Shown piece by piece: positions 1 to 14,379 of a stretch of 64,000 bases of DNA. A program made the translations under genes and the position numbers. The first letter of the stretch is position 1. Each line of letters opens with the position of its first letter. The notes beneath the pieces were generated by a model, which saw only the letters and a list, made by a program, of their open reading frames with translations, did not search any database and was not told the origin of the DNA. Source of the DNA: Dirofilaria immitis (taxonomy: Eukaryota > Nematoda > Chromadorea > Rhabditida > Onchocercidae); assembly GCA_024305405.1 (NCBI GenBank), contig JAKNDB010000068.1, positions 4,278,501 through 4,342,500 of the forward strand, read 5' to 3'.

Positions 1-9
1 AAAGCTTAC

Positions 10-33
10 ATTTCTTGGTCCACCACTTGTCGT
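10..33 (-). CDS. Candidate 24-nt exon at the left edge
   Basis: A TTTTCAG acceptor, eight codons (TTSGGPRN) and a GTAAGC donor on the minus strand. The residues resemble the GGPR segment of the exon at 4.5 kb. Its phase does not fit directly onto the last good exon of Gene A. If real, it shows that the gene, or a neighbour, continues off the window. Confidence 0.3.
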
Positions 34-779
34 CTGAAAATAAGCAAAAGTTTATCACTGATAAACGATAATATGAAAAATTTATTTTATTTAACAAAAA
101 ATTAGTCTAAATTGAAAAATCTTATATCAATATATTAAGATACATACTTATTATTTTATAATTGTTTAATATAAAATTCAGTTCGCTATTCCTATATGAT
201 AAATTAGATTTGGTAATTATTCAATTACAATTATGCACATTTAAATATTAATGAGAAACATAAAATTAGAATAGTTGGAGCTGAGAAAGTTTGTACAAAG
301 GCATCATCTGAAATACTGAAATCAAAGATCAATTAAAGAAAAATAATTATGAAAAGGCAAAAAAATCATAGCTGTAATTTTGAATTATTTCATAAAATTT
401 TGAGTACTTATTTACATATGAAAAGGTATGAAAAATGATTTTATAAAAATAAAATGTTACTAAATTAAAACAAAATAAAATATGCAAAATATTCTTACCG
501 TAATTTTCGTCCATTCTTTGATTTATGATTATTACGATATTTAATGATTATTGCAGGATATATAAATGTTATCAGAGCAAAATTATTATCATTAATTTCA
601 CAAATGAAAGAAACGATTCATACAGACATGAAGGATTTTTATAGAAAAAAATGGGAAAATAAAAATTGATAAAATTTATTATTGGCATATGTAAAGAATA
701 AAATATCTGATTGAAATTATTGATTAGTAGTGAAATATATTTTGATAAAATGTTAATATTTCCAGTATCAGAGATTAAT

Positions 780-825
780 TTAGAAAAGCATCAGAGATTA
801 ATTTAGAAAAGCAAACAAAGAAAAA
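780..825. repeat. Perfect 23-bp direct repeat
   Basis: The segment CAGAGATTAATTTAGAAAAG(CAT) occurs twice back to back. Confidence 0.7.
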
Positions 826-1551
826 TGATATCATATCATTAAATGATCAGTCTATCAATTTAATAATCAATATCATATACTAAAGTTTCTATCGGAAACA
901 ATAATATAATCTAAAGCTAATTTAATCGATCAACTTCATTGCTAAATTGAGAAAATATAAAATTGAGCAAAATTAATAAAACTGAATCAAATTATTTCAT
1001 AAAAATTAAAGGAATTAAACAAAGAAATTCGTACAAAATTTTAGATGAAAAAGAATTATCAAATAACAAAATTTTTGGCCAACAACAATTGCCCTAATTT
1101 AAAGGAAATTAAAACTGCCCAATGATTAGCCAAATTTAAAGGAAAAATCAAGATTACCCAACCAATTTTTGTTTTATTTTGTTTTTATTTCTCTGTTTTT
1201 AAATTTTTGGAATCATTCGATACAAACATTATTTCATGCTGAGATACTAATCAGCGAAGCGCCACTTTTTCAATAGTCAATTATGCGAATTCCGTTGCAA
1301 TAAATAGGTGAAAAGATATTTCTTATCAATCGATTCCATGGTCACATCGTATGATCAATCATTAAGATTTGCAAGGTTGTTAAAAAAATAATATAAATTT
1401 AGCACAAAGTTATTGAAAAAGATAATAAATAATATGTGGAGAAGAGAAAGATGATAATATAATATACAAAAAGTATTTCAAAAGTATGATTAACAATGAT
1501 CCGATAATTGATGATATCCGAATTACGGCTTCATAACAGGGTAAAACTCAC

Positions 1552-1589
1552 CATTTATTGATCAAATAGTAAAAACCAAAAATTTCTGC
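1552..1589 (-). CDS. Candidate terminal or penultimate exon of Gene A
   Basis: It is bounded by a very strong acceptor (T-rich tract then CAG) and a consensus GTGAGT. Joined to exon 2391-1988 in phase 2 it adds a few codons and hits a TGA, directly followed by AATAAA. That could be the gene's end with its poly(A) signal, or an internal exon if a base is missing from the T5 run (A run 1578-1582). Undecided. Confidence 0.35.
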
Positions 1590-1621
1590 CTGAAAAAAAA
1601 GAAAATCGAATAAATACGCTG

Positions 1622-1860
1622 TAAACGAGAAAATCAATAGACTACTTAAAAAATTCACGTTTGCTACGTTATAAAGAAATCGAGAAAATCAATAGAATAA
1701 TGAAAAATTCACGTTTGTTATGTTGTGAAGAAATATCTCAATTAAGATAATCAATAAATTATCAAAGAATTGACGTTTGTTACGTATAGAAAAATTGAGA
1801 AAATCAATAGACTATTGAAGAAATCACATTTGTATTATAAAGATATTGAAAAGGTGAACA
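1622..1860. repeat. Degenerate direct repeat, period about 55-60 bp, four copies
   Basis: Copies share GAGAAAATCAATAGA...AAATTCACGTTTG..ACGTTATAAAGAAAT-like order, with growing divergence to the right. Noncoding, downstream of the last good exon of Gene A. Confidence 0.65.
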
Positions 1861-1983
1861 GTGAACTATATGAAAGCTATTATAACTGAAACAAACAACT
1901 TCCATGTGAAATTAAAAAAATTCATACCAAGAAATTATGAAAAATCAATTTCTCGAATTTAAGTAGTCACCGGTAAATGATTT

Positions 1984-2391
1984 CTACCATTGAGTGATAG
2001 TAGGAGTTCGTGATGACGATCGTTTTATTTCGATTGTTTGAGGATTACGTTGATCTATAGTAAAATCTACAGGTACACGTGTCAAACGACGTGATGATGT
2101 AGTTACTGATGTTGCTGGTTGTACTTCTATGAACTGTTGATACTGATGTGGATTTGCTGTACGATCACAACGAAATACGGGAATACGATGTTGATGACGA
2201 TCGTATTCTGGATGATCACGCATAGGACGTAACACTTTTGACGTTGACATTTCGGAATCATATTGATGGCATCTATTTGGATGGATGATAGAACGTATAC
2301 GATTACCGTAATTTTCATTGCGATGATTGATTTGACGAATTAATGAAGTATTGGATGGAATTAATTGTCGCTCAGATTTTCGCTGTTTTTG
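1984..2391 (-). CDS. Gene A, last well-supported exon
   Basis: The open frame begins after a TTTAG acceptor, in phase with exon 2616-2518. It is Arg/His/Asn-rich (QRKSERQLIPSNTS..., RDHPEYDRHQHRIPVFRCD) and ends ...TPTITQW. It then either terminates at TAG (1984-1986) or splices at the overlapping donor GTAGAA (exon edge 1988, phase 2). A strong candidate downstream exon at 1552-1589 keeps the second option open. Confidence 0.65.
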   Translation of the reverse strand, partial: QKQRKSERQLIPSNTSLIRQINHRNENYGNRIRSIIHPNRCHQYDSEMSTSKVLRPMRDHPEYDRHQHRIPVFRCDRTANPHQYQQFIEVQPATSVTTSSRRLTRVPVDFTIDQRNPQTIEIKRSSSRTPTITQW

Positions 2392-5300
2392 CTAAATTCT
2401 GCGAAATTTTCAATCCAGTAATTTTCACTTTTTGAAGAGCAGAATAAATAAGCAAAAAAACGAATTGAATTTTTTTTGCTATTTTAAAATTAGAAACTTT
2501 TAGAAATACTTGTTTACCTGATGTAATTGATGAATACTGCTGTCAGTAGTAATATCAACAGATGCTGGAATTGGTGAAAGTTGTTGTCGAAGACGTTGTT
2601 GTTGTTGTCGTATATACTGCAAGAAAAAGAATAATAATATGATCATGATAATATAAATAGATAAAGTTAGTAGGAAGTGCAATACAAAAATATGATAAAG
2701 TAAACGATCTGATTGATATTGATCATATCGAGTAATCGTTATGATTGTTTAAATAATTAGATCTTAGTCTATGAAATAATTTTTGTCGCTAAATATTTTT
2801 AGAACAGAAATTATGCATTATCGCTTATTACTATTAAACAAATTTTAAATCGTCAATCAAATTAATTTGCTCATTCTCGAAGCGATGTATAAATTAAAAA
2901 TTTCAATTGGTAATTCAATTGATTAGTGATAATTGCATGATTAGAAGACTACACAAATGATTGTTAAATTTACCACTACGGAATGATTATCACTGGTTAA
3001 AAAGGACAGCTTATAATTTAATCAACAATTTTCCAAGTTTATTTTAAATTTATTGGAATAAGATGAATTTTGAACGTAGCAACTAAAGAGTTGAATAAAT
3101 AATCGTGATATTATTAAAATCACTGATACAATAATTAACAGTGACAAATAAATGCAACTTGACCAACCTGACCATTTTTTTGATTCATTTGTATAACATG
3201 TGATGATCGTGAACTATCATCGATATTAATTGGACGTACGGATGATGATGGACGGCGTGTATCATCTGAATTCAAACGTAAATTAATTGAAGGTGTAGCT
3301 TGTCTTGATGCATTTTCGAATGCTGCAAGTTTTCCTCGAACATTTACATTGCGAGGCGTATCAAATGACGTTATTGTTGATGAATGTGGTGGCAGATCAT
3401 AAATTTTCTCCCAATCTGCTATATCTGAAACTAACTTTTTAGCAATGCGTCATATAACGTCGTTAGCACATCTGAAATTAACGTTTGCCTGCTGAAGTTA
3501 ACATCTATTCACTAACGTCATCTAGTATCACTTTTGTAATTTCCATTATTATGATGAGATAATATAATATTAGCATATTCCATGAATAAACATCAATGTT
3601 ATTAATATTTTAATATAATTATTATGATATTATCATGGATAATATCATAATAATAATTCTACTACTACAACAATATCTTAAGCGTACCATAGCATTGCGA
3701 AGATGTTGTAGTTGATGGCAATTCACCCAGTCGATGAAACCTTCGTTGATGGATGATTTCGACTTCTTTATCTGGATCCGTATTGTTTGGTTCTGGCATG
3801 CTCTTCGAATGTTTCTTTTTCAATATCTAAATTCTATCAAAATATAATAGAAAATGATAAATAAAGTCAATATAAAAGAAATTTTGAAATAAATCGAAGA
3901 TTATCATAATAAGAAGAAAAAAACTAAAAATTTTGCTTATTTTTGCCGAAAAATCGAAATATTTCATAGAATATTGCTATGACAAAATAATCAAAAGAAT
4001 ATTTATATGATAGAAATATCTTAATATTAAGCAAGTTATTGACTTTTATTTCACAACTCAAAATGATACAAATTATATTGTGCTATATGACATAAAGTAA
4101 ACTTTCATTATATGAATAGTTATGATCAGAAAAGTCGGTGTTGAAAATGAAACGATCACAACGATCAGTAGTCCACCGTTCGAAAGAGACTCTTTAAAAG
4201 ATTCCAGAAACAATTCTTCAATTGAACGATAATGAAAAGGTCAATTAACAATCTATTCCAAGAATCTCTGGATAATTATCAACTCTAACTTGGATATTTC
4301 TTGGATAATTATCTGTTTCGTGACATATGCAAAGAATAAAATAATTCTTCATCAATCAATAAACCTTTATCAGATCTAATTTTCTATGTCAAGTAAGTAT
4401 CGAGAAAATTTTACGACAAATTTAATTTTTCAAGAAAGTTTTGAAGATGAGTTTGGAGTTAAGAAAACATTAAGAAACAGTTGGCTTGCCTTAATAGCAT
4501 TTGGTGCATTAGGATAGAAGCCCCAGATGGAGTGATACGTGGACCACCGAATGCTGGTTTCGGTCGATGACTACCATCAGATGACGGTTGAATAAGATAT
4601 TTGATTTGACGCTTTGCAGGTTCATCTAACGAACCAGGACCTAATTGAATTTTTAGATAGAAAATTAAAATTTAATTTTAGATCAAATAACTCTATTATA
4701 TTATTTGAAATTGATAAATTAAAAACTTAAAAATTATGTTCATAATTTGTATATATACATACCAAATCCTCGTGGCGTATCAGGCAATAAATTCTCTGGC
4801 GTGAAACTTTTACTTTCTTGTTTATATTCTGGAAAATGAACAACCGGTTGCCATCGAAATTCAGCATTTTCGACTACTCGACTAGCTGTATTATCTGTAG
4901 ATATTAATTGGGAATGAAGCCAAATTAAAGTTCACATTCAGAAATAAACAACATTAAATTTCTCGATTTTTAGTTAATTATTAATAAGTTTATCTAAAAT
5001 AAACATACATTTATCAATAAATTTACTCAAGCGGGAAAACTAGAACTCATTTTAGTATTTAGTCAAGATTTTTAATCCCACAGAATATTACAAGTGAAGA
5101 GTGTTTTTCTTCTTTTTTACCTGTAGAGTAATTACTGCTACTTTCAAAGCTCGGTTCCGTATTTAATATCTTACGTTCATGTGGCCAAATATAAGATTGT
5201 TCCGGTGGCGGTTTCCATCGTTTGCCAGTACGGTAAATCACTGGTTCCGGTTTAGGTTTTTCAATAAATGCTTCCCGACGCTAGAAATAATTAAATAGCT

Positions 5301-8300
5301 TTTTGATTTCGCAAGCGCAAATTATCTTTTTATAAGAGAATTATGATTAAAGAGCATTTTACAGTATCAAGTCCATAACATTATAATTAATAATACTGTA
5401 GTATTAAAATTATAATTTTATGCTCAGAATGCAGAGAAAATTATAAATTTTTTGAAATAAAGAATTATAAAGTCTACTTTATGTAAGATATTTTTTTATT
5501 TATTATTTCAACATTTTATCAGATTTATTTAAAATTTTATCATATCATATTTGCTTCTTGATAATTTACATAAATTTGAATAATACAATTAATAAGATTA
5601 TACTAATACTAAAAAAAATTCAAATTATCATTAACCTTTAATAAATCAATATCGAATCTTTCCTTCTCGAGAAGTTGCTCACTGGTGATAATTTCATTTT
5701 CGCAGTTGGTTTTGAATGATCAACAATATACAACCGTTTCCAGGTCATCGGATTTGTGGGTGCAATAGATTCTTGTTGTTTTTGTTCTTCTTCACTTTCT
5801 TCAGATGTTACCATAATGGGACGTGTTTCATAAATACGCATCGATTTTGGCTCAAAACTTTCCTGAATCGAAGTATTTAAATTTGGATTCTCGACAATTA
5901 TTCACTCAAGATTATATGTAAGTACCTTAGGGTTACAAAATAAAGATAAATAGTTATATCTTTAAGTGATAAATTATTGCTTATATTTAATCATCATATT
6001 ACTTATAAAAAATTTACAAAATTTTGATGTAAATAAGGGATGAATTTGTTCGAGAATCAATTAATTTTTTTATTCACTATTATTGTCGTATAATTGGGAT
6101 TTTAAAAATAGTTAAAATAGTTTGATGTGAAGTTAGTAGTAAATTGTAATGTTGCAAATGAAAAACTATAAATGAAGCTTTCAAAATAATAGAAAAAATG
6201 AGACACTCTTGATTTTTGGTACACGTTATCGCATTCTCTGACAAGAATTTGTTATTTTTAAAACTAACAAAAGTTTCTATGAATAATTTCACTGGCATTG
6301 ATATGATAAGATAATAAATGATTGTATCGAAGGAATTGAATTTTTCAAAACGCTAATTCTCACATTATTATTATGTGAAATTCTCATTCTTTGAGTAATT
6401 TCAAATTTTCGTTTCAAAACAGATGTAACAAACAAAGCGTAAATATATAGGAAAAAAGTAAGGACTGAAATATAAACCTCAAAGTAAAATTCCTTTTGTC
6501 GTTTTTGAGCATTCATATCGATCTGTTGTAATTCTTCATGAGATTGAGTCATTGATTCGCCTAATTCTGGGCTAATTATACCACATTTTGCTTGCATTTG
6601 TTTATAATATAGCTTAAAATATTTCATAATATTTTAAAATATTTCATAATATCTTATATTAAATATTTCATAATATCTAAGAATATTTCATCATATCTTA
6701 AAATATTTCATAATATCTTATATTAAAATATTTCATAATATCTAAGAATATTTCATCATATCTTAAAATATTTCATAATATCTTATATTAAAATATTTCA
6801 TAATATCTAAAAATATTTTATAATATCTTATATTAAAATATTTCATATCTAAAAATATTTCATAATATCTTATATTAAAATATTTCATAATATCTAAAAA
6901 TATTTCATCATATCTTAAAATATTTCATAATATCTTATATTAAAATATTTCATAATATCTTAAAATATTTCATAATATCTTAAAATATTTCACAATAGAT
7001 AATCAGTTTTGTATTCCCATCAAAAGTATAAAAATTAATATTGGTACATTCTTAAACGATCGTAAAATAATAAGAGCAATTTGATATTATAAAATTCTCG
7101 ATTAGATACAATGCAATTATAACCTGTTTTTTCCCCACAACATTGCTTCCTTTTTACGTCGCATAGCTTCTAATTCAAGCTCCTTCTGTCGATGATACTC
7201 ATCAATTCGATCTGGATCCGTAATATTTCTTATCTTCAATGATGGTGGAACCGATCGGGCACGTTCACGTTTTTGTTTTGATGACGGTGATGACCAGTGA
7301 ACAATACTTTCTTCAATCTCGTTATTCTACAAACTTATAAAATTAATAAATTCTAAACAGTAATAAGAAAGCGGAAAAGTATTATGAATTGTTCAGTAAA
7401 GCCCCAGTATATTTATCTTAAGATAGAATTGGGACTATACTTAAAATTATGAATTTTAGACCAATTTGTTTGTTTTGAAATCTTAATCAGCTATTTACTT
7501 TTTCAGATTCCATCTTATGCATTTCCATTACTGATGCCGATTTCGATCGATTACCATGCCTAAATAGTTTACACTATAAAAGTGATTCCTATTGATTTCT
7601 TATCACTTCTCCAGTTAACAAATAATCATTTTCTCGAGAAAGAGATATCCCATAAAATTAGTAAGAAAAAAAGATCAAACCATGATTTATGGCTTGAATC
7701 ATCAGCTGGGTTCTGTTGTTGCCTTCTTGTTAATTGATGATCACTTCGAACACAACATTCTTCGAGAGGAACTTGACGTCTCTCCACTGATTCTCTAAAA
7801 ATCAAAATCAAATTAGATATTTTTGAAACTTTAATTATTTCGGAATGGACTCTTACGGGCATTTGTAAACTTCAAATAATATCGATAAAAATAATCAGAA
7901 ATCTTTAGGAATACGAAAAATTGATTAAAATTCGTAAATAAGCAAGAAACTCCACATAATACTAAACGTTAGTGAAATTGATAAGCATATTTTCGAAGGA
8001 TAAAATTTTTATTTAATTAATGATAATTTGATAATCGACATCATAATGATAATAACGATGAGCAATTTTAATACATTTTAAAATTAAACCTCTGTTGCCC
8101 ACAGTGAACTTCTTCGAGAGTAAAGAAAGGCCCATTAAAGGAAGCCTGTGGAAGATGACGTGGTGTTTGAGGTCGTAAATTCTGTTGTCGCAAATTCTCT
8201 TGCATAATGTGATATAGTTTGTTCTCTCTACCAATCGAATCTAAGCTTGGATTCGAGGAATGAGAAGGTTGACTTGTTCGATCGGAACTATCATAGCTCT

Positions 8301-11300
8301 GTTCGTGATATTGTTGCTTGCTTTCCTGAATCAGAACAAGAGAATTCTACTTTTTTTTAATTAGCTGATGAAATCCATCTTCTCTAAGAGAATTCTATTG
8401 TTCATTTTCAGTTAATAAACAAATTTAAATTTTGATCGATAAAATTGAATAATTGTTTACTATACTTACTCATAATCGTAACACATGCATTCCAATAAAT
8501 TTCATGAAAATATTAACTTTTAATCTCTCTCTCTTTCTTCCTATATATCTTCATGGTACTAATATCTCGTCATTTTAAATTACCTTATGACTACTATCAT
8601 TAATTTGAACTCTTTCAACATAACGTCCAATATTATCATCATTGATAGTGTAGGAAGAAATTGATCGCTGTTTTAGGATAGATTTTGGTTGCTTGTTAGA
8701 ATCACTCGAATAGTTTCGTGAAGATTCTGATGCATCAAATGGATTTTGTGATGGAACAGCTAAATCAGAAGGATAGCTAAAATTACTATCAACTTCATAA
8801 ACCTGAAAGAAGTTTTAAATTATTTCAAATATCGATTAATTTTAAAATTTTTTCCGAAAATCCAAAAATTTATTCCAATTTCTTCTTTTTCAGATTAATG
8901 AATTTGAAACAAATAATTTAAAACTAAAATTGGATATAGTTTTAAAACTTTTTTAATAAAATATTTTTTTGTTTTAAAAAGCATCAAATTTCATTGATAA
9001 TTTGGTGAAATTTCTTAATGTGACGAGAGAGCAAATGATAAATTTAAATTATTGATTAAAGATTAAATTATTCGTTGCAAAATTCAGATTAAGTTATTTT
9101 GTTTATAGCGACTTTTAAATTTATTGGATAACTCATAATTTCGATTTTAATCAGATATCGTTATTTTTGCTCAGTCATTTTTCCGCAAAATTTAATATTC
9201 TAGTAATCAATTTCAATCATTAATGATCAATCGATCAATCAATCATGATATGATTAAATAATCATTTAAATTTAAAAATATACCGTTTTACTTTTGCTAT
9301 TGCAATCCGAATCATTTTGTTTCGTGCGAACGGTTCGATGATGCGAAGTTGGATGCATAATTTGAAGCGTAATTATTGATATCGGTGGTGATGACGGCGA
9401 TTTTTGATCTTTTTCAATACAACAAGAAGTTTTATTTGAATATATTATATCAGTACTTTCTGATGGATACAATGTCTGCAATAAATATCTCAGAAAAAAG
9501 GAATTAAAATAATCAGAAATAAAATCGATGATGAAATTGTTCAACTTGTTGAATGATTGTTTATTTCATTATCATTTCAATAAATTTTTAACAAATTTTG
9601 AAGCTACCAGAATTTGAAAGTAATAATGAAATTACTATTATTAAGAAATATTATTATTATCAACGACAATTTTTAACAAATTTTGAAATTATTATTAGTA
9701 GCAGTAATATTAACAATAATACTATTATTATTGAAAACTATTATCGATAATTTTCCAATAAGTTATGGAATTACGGTTATATCAAAATTCGGAAACAATA
9801 TATTATCATTATTATCGATAAACTTTTAAAAAATTTTGAAATTAATATTATCACCATAACTTTTATTACTGTTGTTAGTACTATTTGCCAAAAAGTTGTT
9901 TATTATTAAAAATTATTATCATCATATTATCATATTATTATCAACAAATTTCTGAAAGTTTTAAAATTATTATCAAGTTAAAACCTGTATTCTAGAAGAT
10001 TTGCAAGTATCTGAAGGCCAAGACACGTCAAGTTGTTCATGCTGATATTCTGAAGTAATTCCCGCATTTTCTTTATTTCTTCTTGATGATCTACGATGGT
10101 GATAAGATTGTTGCTACATTGTAGATTCAAATTCTGAAATTATTAGTAAGTTAAAAATGGTTTTAAAATTAAGTTCAATCTAAAAATTTAATTATTGATA
10201 CAGGCGAAACTTAATTCATTTGGCAAATATAGGATTTTGAAATTAGAATTTGCTAAACTATGTTTACAGAAATAATCAGAATTATTAATATTTAAGAAAA
10301 GTAGATGATAATTTAATAAACAGTTCACAAACTTTTGATAAAATATTCATTTAACTGTCAACGATTAATTTCCTTGCAAATTATATATGATATTTAATAA
10401 TTAGAAATAATGATTTAATTAGTAGGTTATAAAGTTTTATCACAACACTTAATAATATCATTCACTTTCTTGATAATATAGCTATGATTTTATTGAAAAT
10501 ATGGAATATTATATTAAAAAATTATTACAAAATGAATAATATAATATTTTATTGAAATTTATCATAATTTTAAATGAATTAATTCTAATCTAAGTTTCAT
10601 TTAATCCAAATATTATTGTAAAATTTTAATCTTTTAATTCTATTTCAACTTATGTTTCATTTATATATATATATATATATATATACAGCAAAGAAATGGA
10701 AAAAATGATACCAAAGCTTATATTTAGTATAAATTAGAAACAATCGGTAAATAAAATTCTTGTCTTTCTTGAAAACAAAAAAGAACGAAAGAAGAAAAAA
10801 ATCTTTGAGAATATATTTTACTTAAATTTACTTTCCTTCTTGATCAATGTAAATAAGCAAATTGAATTTGTGCAAACTATTCTCGAGAAAATGAGAAGAA
10901 ATTTTCGTTGCTCAGTAAGTACTTTAAAATAAATGCTGTAAGAATATACGAAAAACTTTTGGAATGTAAATTTTTCAAATAAATGAAATAATTATGAAAA
11001 TATTTCTTATAAAAATTTAAATGCATAAAAAAATCAATGCGTTTAAATTTAAATAAATTTATAATCAACGATCCAATAATCGAAGTTATAATTTACTTAA
11101 TTCAATACGTGTAAAACATAAACAGAAATTTTTGATATTTGTCTTTGTATTATATGATAACGAAATGATATGTATAAGATAATTAATTTAGCTTAATTAT
11201 TTAAGCATAAAAATATATGAAGTAAAACATGAAGAATCTGATAGGATAGTTGAATAATTTGGTATCAAATAACCTGTTCTGGAGTTCTTCGGATATTTCG

Positions 11301-14300
11301 ATCATGAAAACTATCAGCTTTGTTATTATGCTCCAACGAATTACTACTACAACTACTATCGTTTTCTTCGGTAGTAGCTTCTTTAATATCAGGTAAAGAA
11401 ATAGCACAGGTATGAAATGATGAACGATAAGGTGTTGGAGTAAATGTTCGTAGAAAACGATAATGATGATGATCATCAAAATATGATGATAATAATGATG
11501 ATGATGATGGCGGTTCATGCAAAATTTGTTTCTGCGACATAGGAAAGCAATTCGATATTTTTCTAACGATTGTGTGATAAACTGATGTTACATTCTGGAA
11601 GTCGAGATTCAGTAAATTTAGATTGGAATGAATACTTACATATTATAGTCTATGTTTTCTCAATACAACCGATTAATCGTTGGATTCAGCGTATCATTAT
11701 CGTAATCTAGTTAATGCTTTGCTAATGATGAAGATGAAATTTCAATAAGTATTGCATAGAAAAATTCAGATAAACATGCAAATATTATAATCGAAAATTC
11801 TATTTTTGAATTTTTCAGATTTATATTGATAAATTATTTTTGCACAAAAAAGATTGGGCAGAATTCAGAAGCAACAACAACAACAAAACTTATTGCAAAA
11901 AAAAATTTCATATTTTTGTTGAGTCTCGATCTCGAGACTTTCTTCAAAACTGACATTTTACACTAACAATTTATATTGTTGTTTGTAATGAGAAATTAAT
12001 ACTATACTATGTTAGCTTTTCATTTTCACATTGTTGACACATGGTATAATGATGATGATAATAATAATGATGATGATGATGATGATAATGAAAGAAGATG
12101 AACAGTAAAAATAGTTGACAGTATTGAATCATAATATCCTTTACATCTGTCATTATTATTATTTCAGATGCAATAATAACAATGATTTCCAAGCCATCAG
12201 ATTTCGAAAAATCTGATTAATTATTCTGAATGTTTCAGATGTATGATAGCATAAAAGCAATTTAATAATATCTCTATCAATCATATCATCAATATCAATA
12301 TCATCGTCATTGTCATCGTTATTCTCAGTAAATCAAAATGACAGTGTGACATTAAATGCAGCTTTAGACAACTAGATCTTTAGCTAAATGTCATTGAAAA
12401 AACAATTCGAACTTGAACACGACTCATCGATAAGATGATATATGCAAACGTTCTACAAATATTACAGACCTGTCGGATATGACATACAGATAGACAAGCA
12501 ATTCAAATGTCACAAAGTATCGAAGGATGATTAGTTTTTCATTCGTTCATTTCGAGAGTTTGTTCAATAAGCTCACATTTTTACAGCTTTCATATCGAAG
12601 GTTGTTTTAGCAAACAAATTATATTTTCCCAAACATAACAGACATTATATTAATGGTAATAAAATGAGAAAATGAGCAAATTCCCTTTTTTTCGTGAATG
12701 ATTCAATGAATTAGAAGATGACTCTAATAATCGAGATCAGTCGAGAATGAATAAGTTAAAGTAAAAAATACGATTAAAAATTTTGTAACAAATATAAAAG
12801 AATCGATTGAATTGTTGTCATAAATTATGTTTTATTAAGTGATTTATTTTAATTTAGTTTGTTTTTCATAAATATTAAATAATTGATTTAATCGAAAAAT
12901 TAAACAATTCTAAATGTTAGAATTAATATTTTAATAATACTAAATAATTAGAATTAAATGCGAAACAGAATAATTCATCAAAATACTTATTTCGTTTCAA
13001 TAAAAAAATTAAAATTTTCTACAAATTAAATTAATTTGTAAAAGAAAAGTAACCGACAATTTTTGCTAAAATTTATTTTAAAATTTTATTTAGTATATTT
13101 TTGATCTATTAATCAATAAAAACAATATTAGAATTAGATCAAAGTTATTAATGATAACATGAAACAGGCAATTAATCTTGATAAAGCTTTTTAGCTAAAT
13201 ATAAAATTATGACTGCATTTTTTACTATCAACAAAAATTACGAACTTTTTTACTCTGCTTTTAAAAGATCTCGGGAGTACGATCGATAATGAAAAAGTGA
13301 AATGAATAAAATGAGATATTGTCGAGAATTATCAAATAACTCTTTACTAATAAAAGAATATAATCATATATTATGAATTTTCCCGTGTTTTATCATTAAA
13401 ATTTAATTCTCAAATTATCCTTGTGTCAGCAAAATATCAGCGAAATATCTCGAAATGAACTTAATTCAAAATTAAACCTTTTTATCAAATTTATACTAAT
13501 CTTCCCTGAACAAACAAAACCAGTTCTATTATTTTTCAATTGAAAATAAATCAATGCCAACTATCCTATATTATCTTTTTGAATTTTAAAATTACAGGTA
13601 ACCTTCAAATGTCACACTTATTCCAATCAACAATAGAAAATTAGCAAAAAAAAAAGAAAAAGGTAAAATATAGATATTGGTATTTTGGAAGAAAAGAAAA
13701 AAAACTAATAACAGGTAAAAAATAATAATTGCACCCTTTTTGAGCTTATGTTCGAAAATAATTGTAGTAAAAGCACATGGGAATAAAACAAATTCTGATG
13801 ATCATAAACTGATGGTATCGATTAGAAAGATTAAAATTAAAACGATTCATCGACGAGAATAAAAACAATATTTTCTAGTATTCCTAAGATTCAATTCAAA
13901 TATATAATTAATATGCAAATCTTGAGAAAATATTTTTGAAATAGGTAATTTAATTTGAAATTAAGCAAAAATGCTATGCATTAAATTATAAAGATTTAAA
14001 TTATCTGTTGTTTGATTCTTATCAATGAATCTTTTTAATTTTTGTTTAAACAATATCATCGATTGACAGGTTATCATCGTTCAATCATTTAATCAAATCG
14101 TTTATTTATTATCATCATTAGTAATTCGACTGCTTACACTAATTTTTCTAAAATTTCATTTAAAACATAAATATTAATTAATTGATAGGTAGGTTATTAT
14201 GATATAGTTCATATAATTCATTTTATTATGATATAGTTCAGTCATTTAATCAAAAACTTAGGCTATAAATTATCGATAGGCTATCATCTTATGAATCAAA

Positions 14301-14320
14301 CATTTGATCAAATTATTTGT

Positions 14321-14379
<59 letters not shown>

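Noticed and set aside
3420..3560. Extra Gene A exon between 3424 and 3688
   Set aside because: The exons on both sides already join in phase (a split Asp codon), and no open frame with splice sites fits between them.
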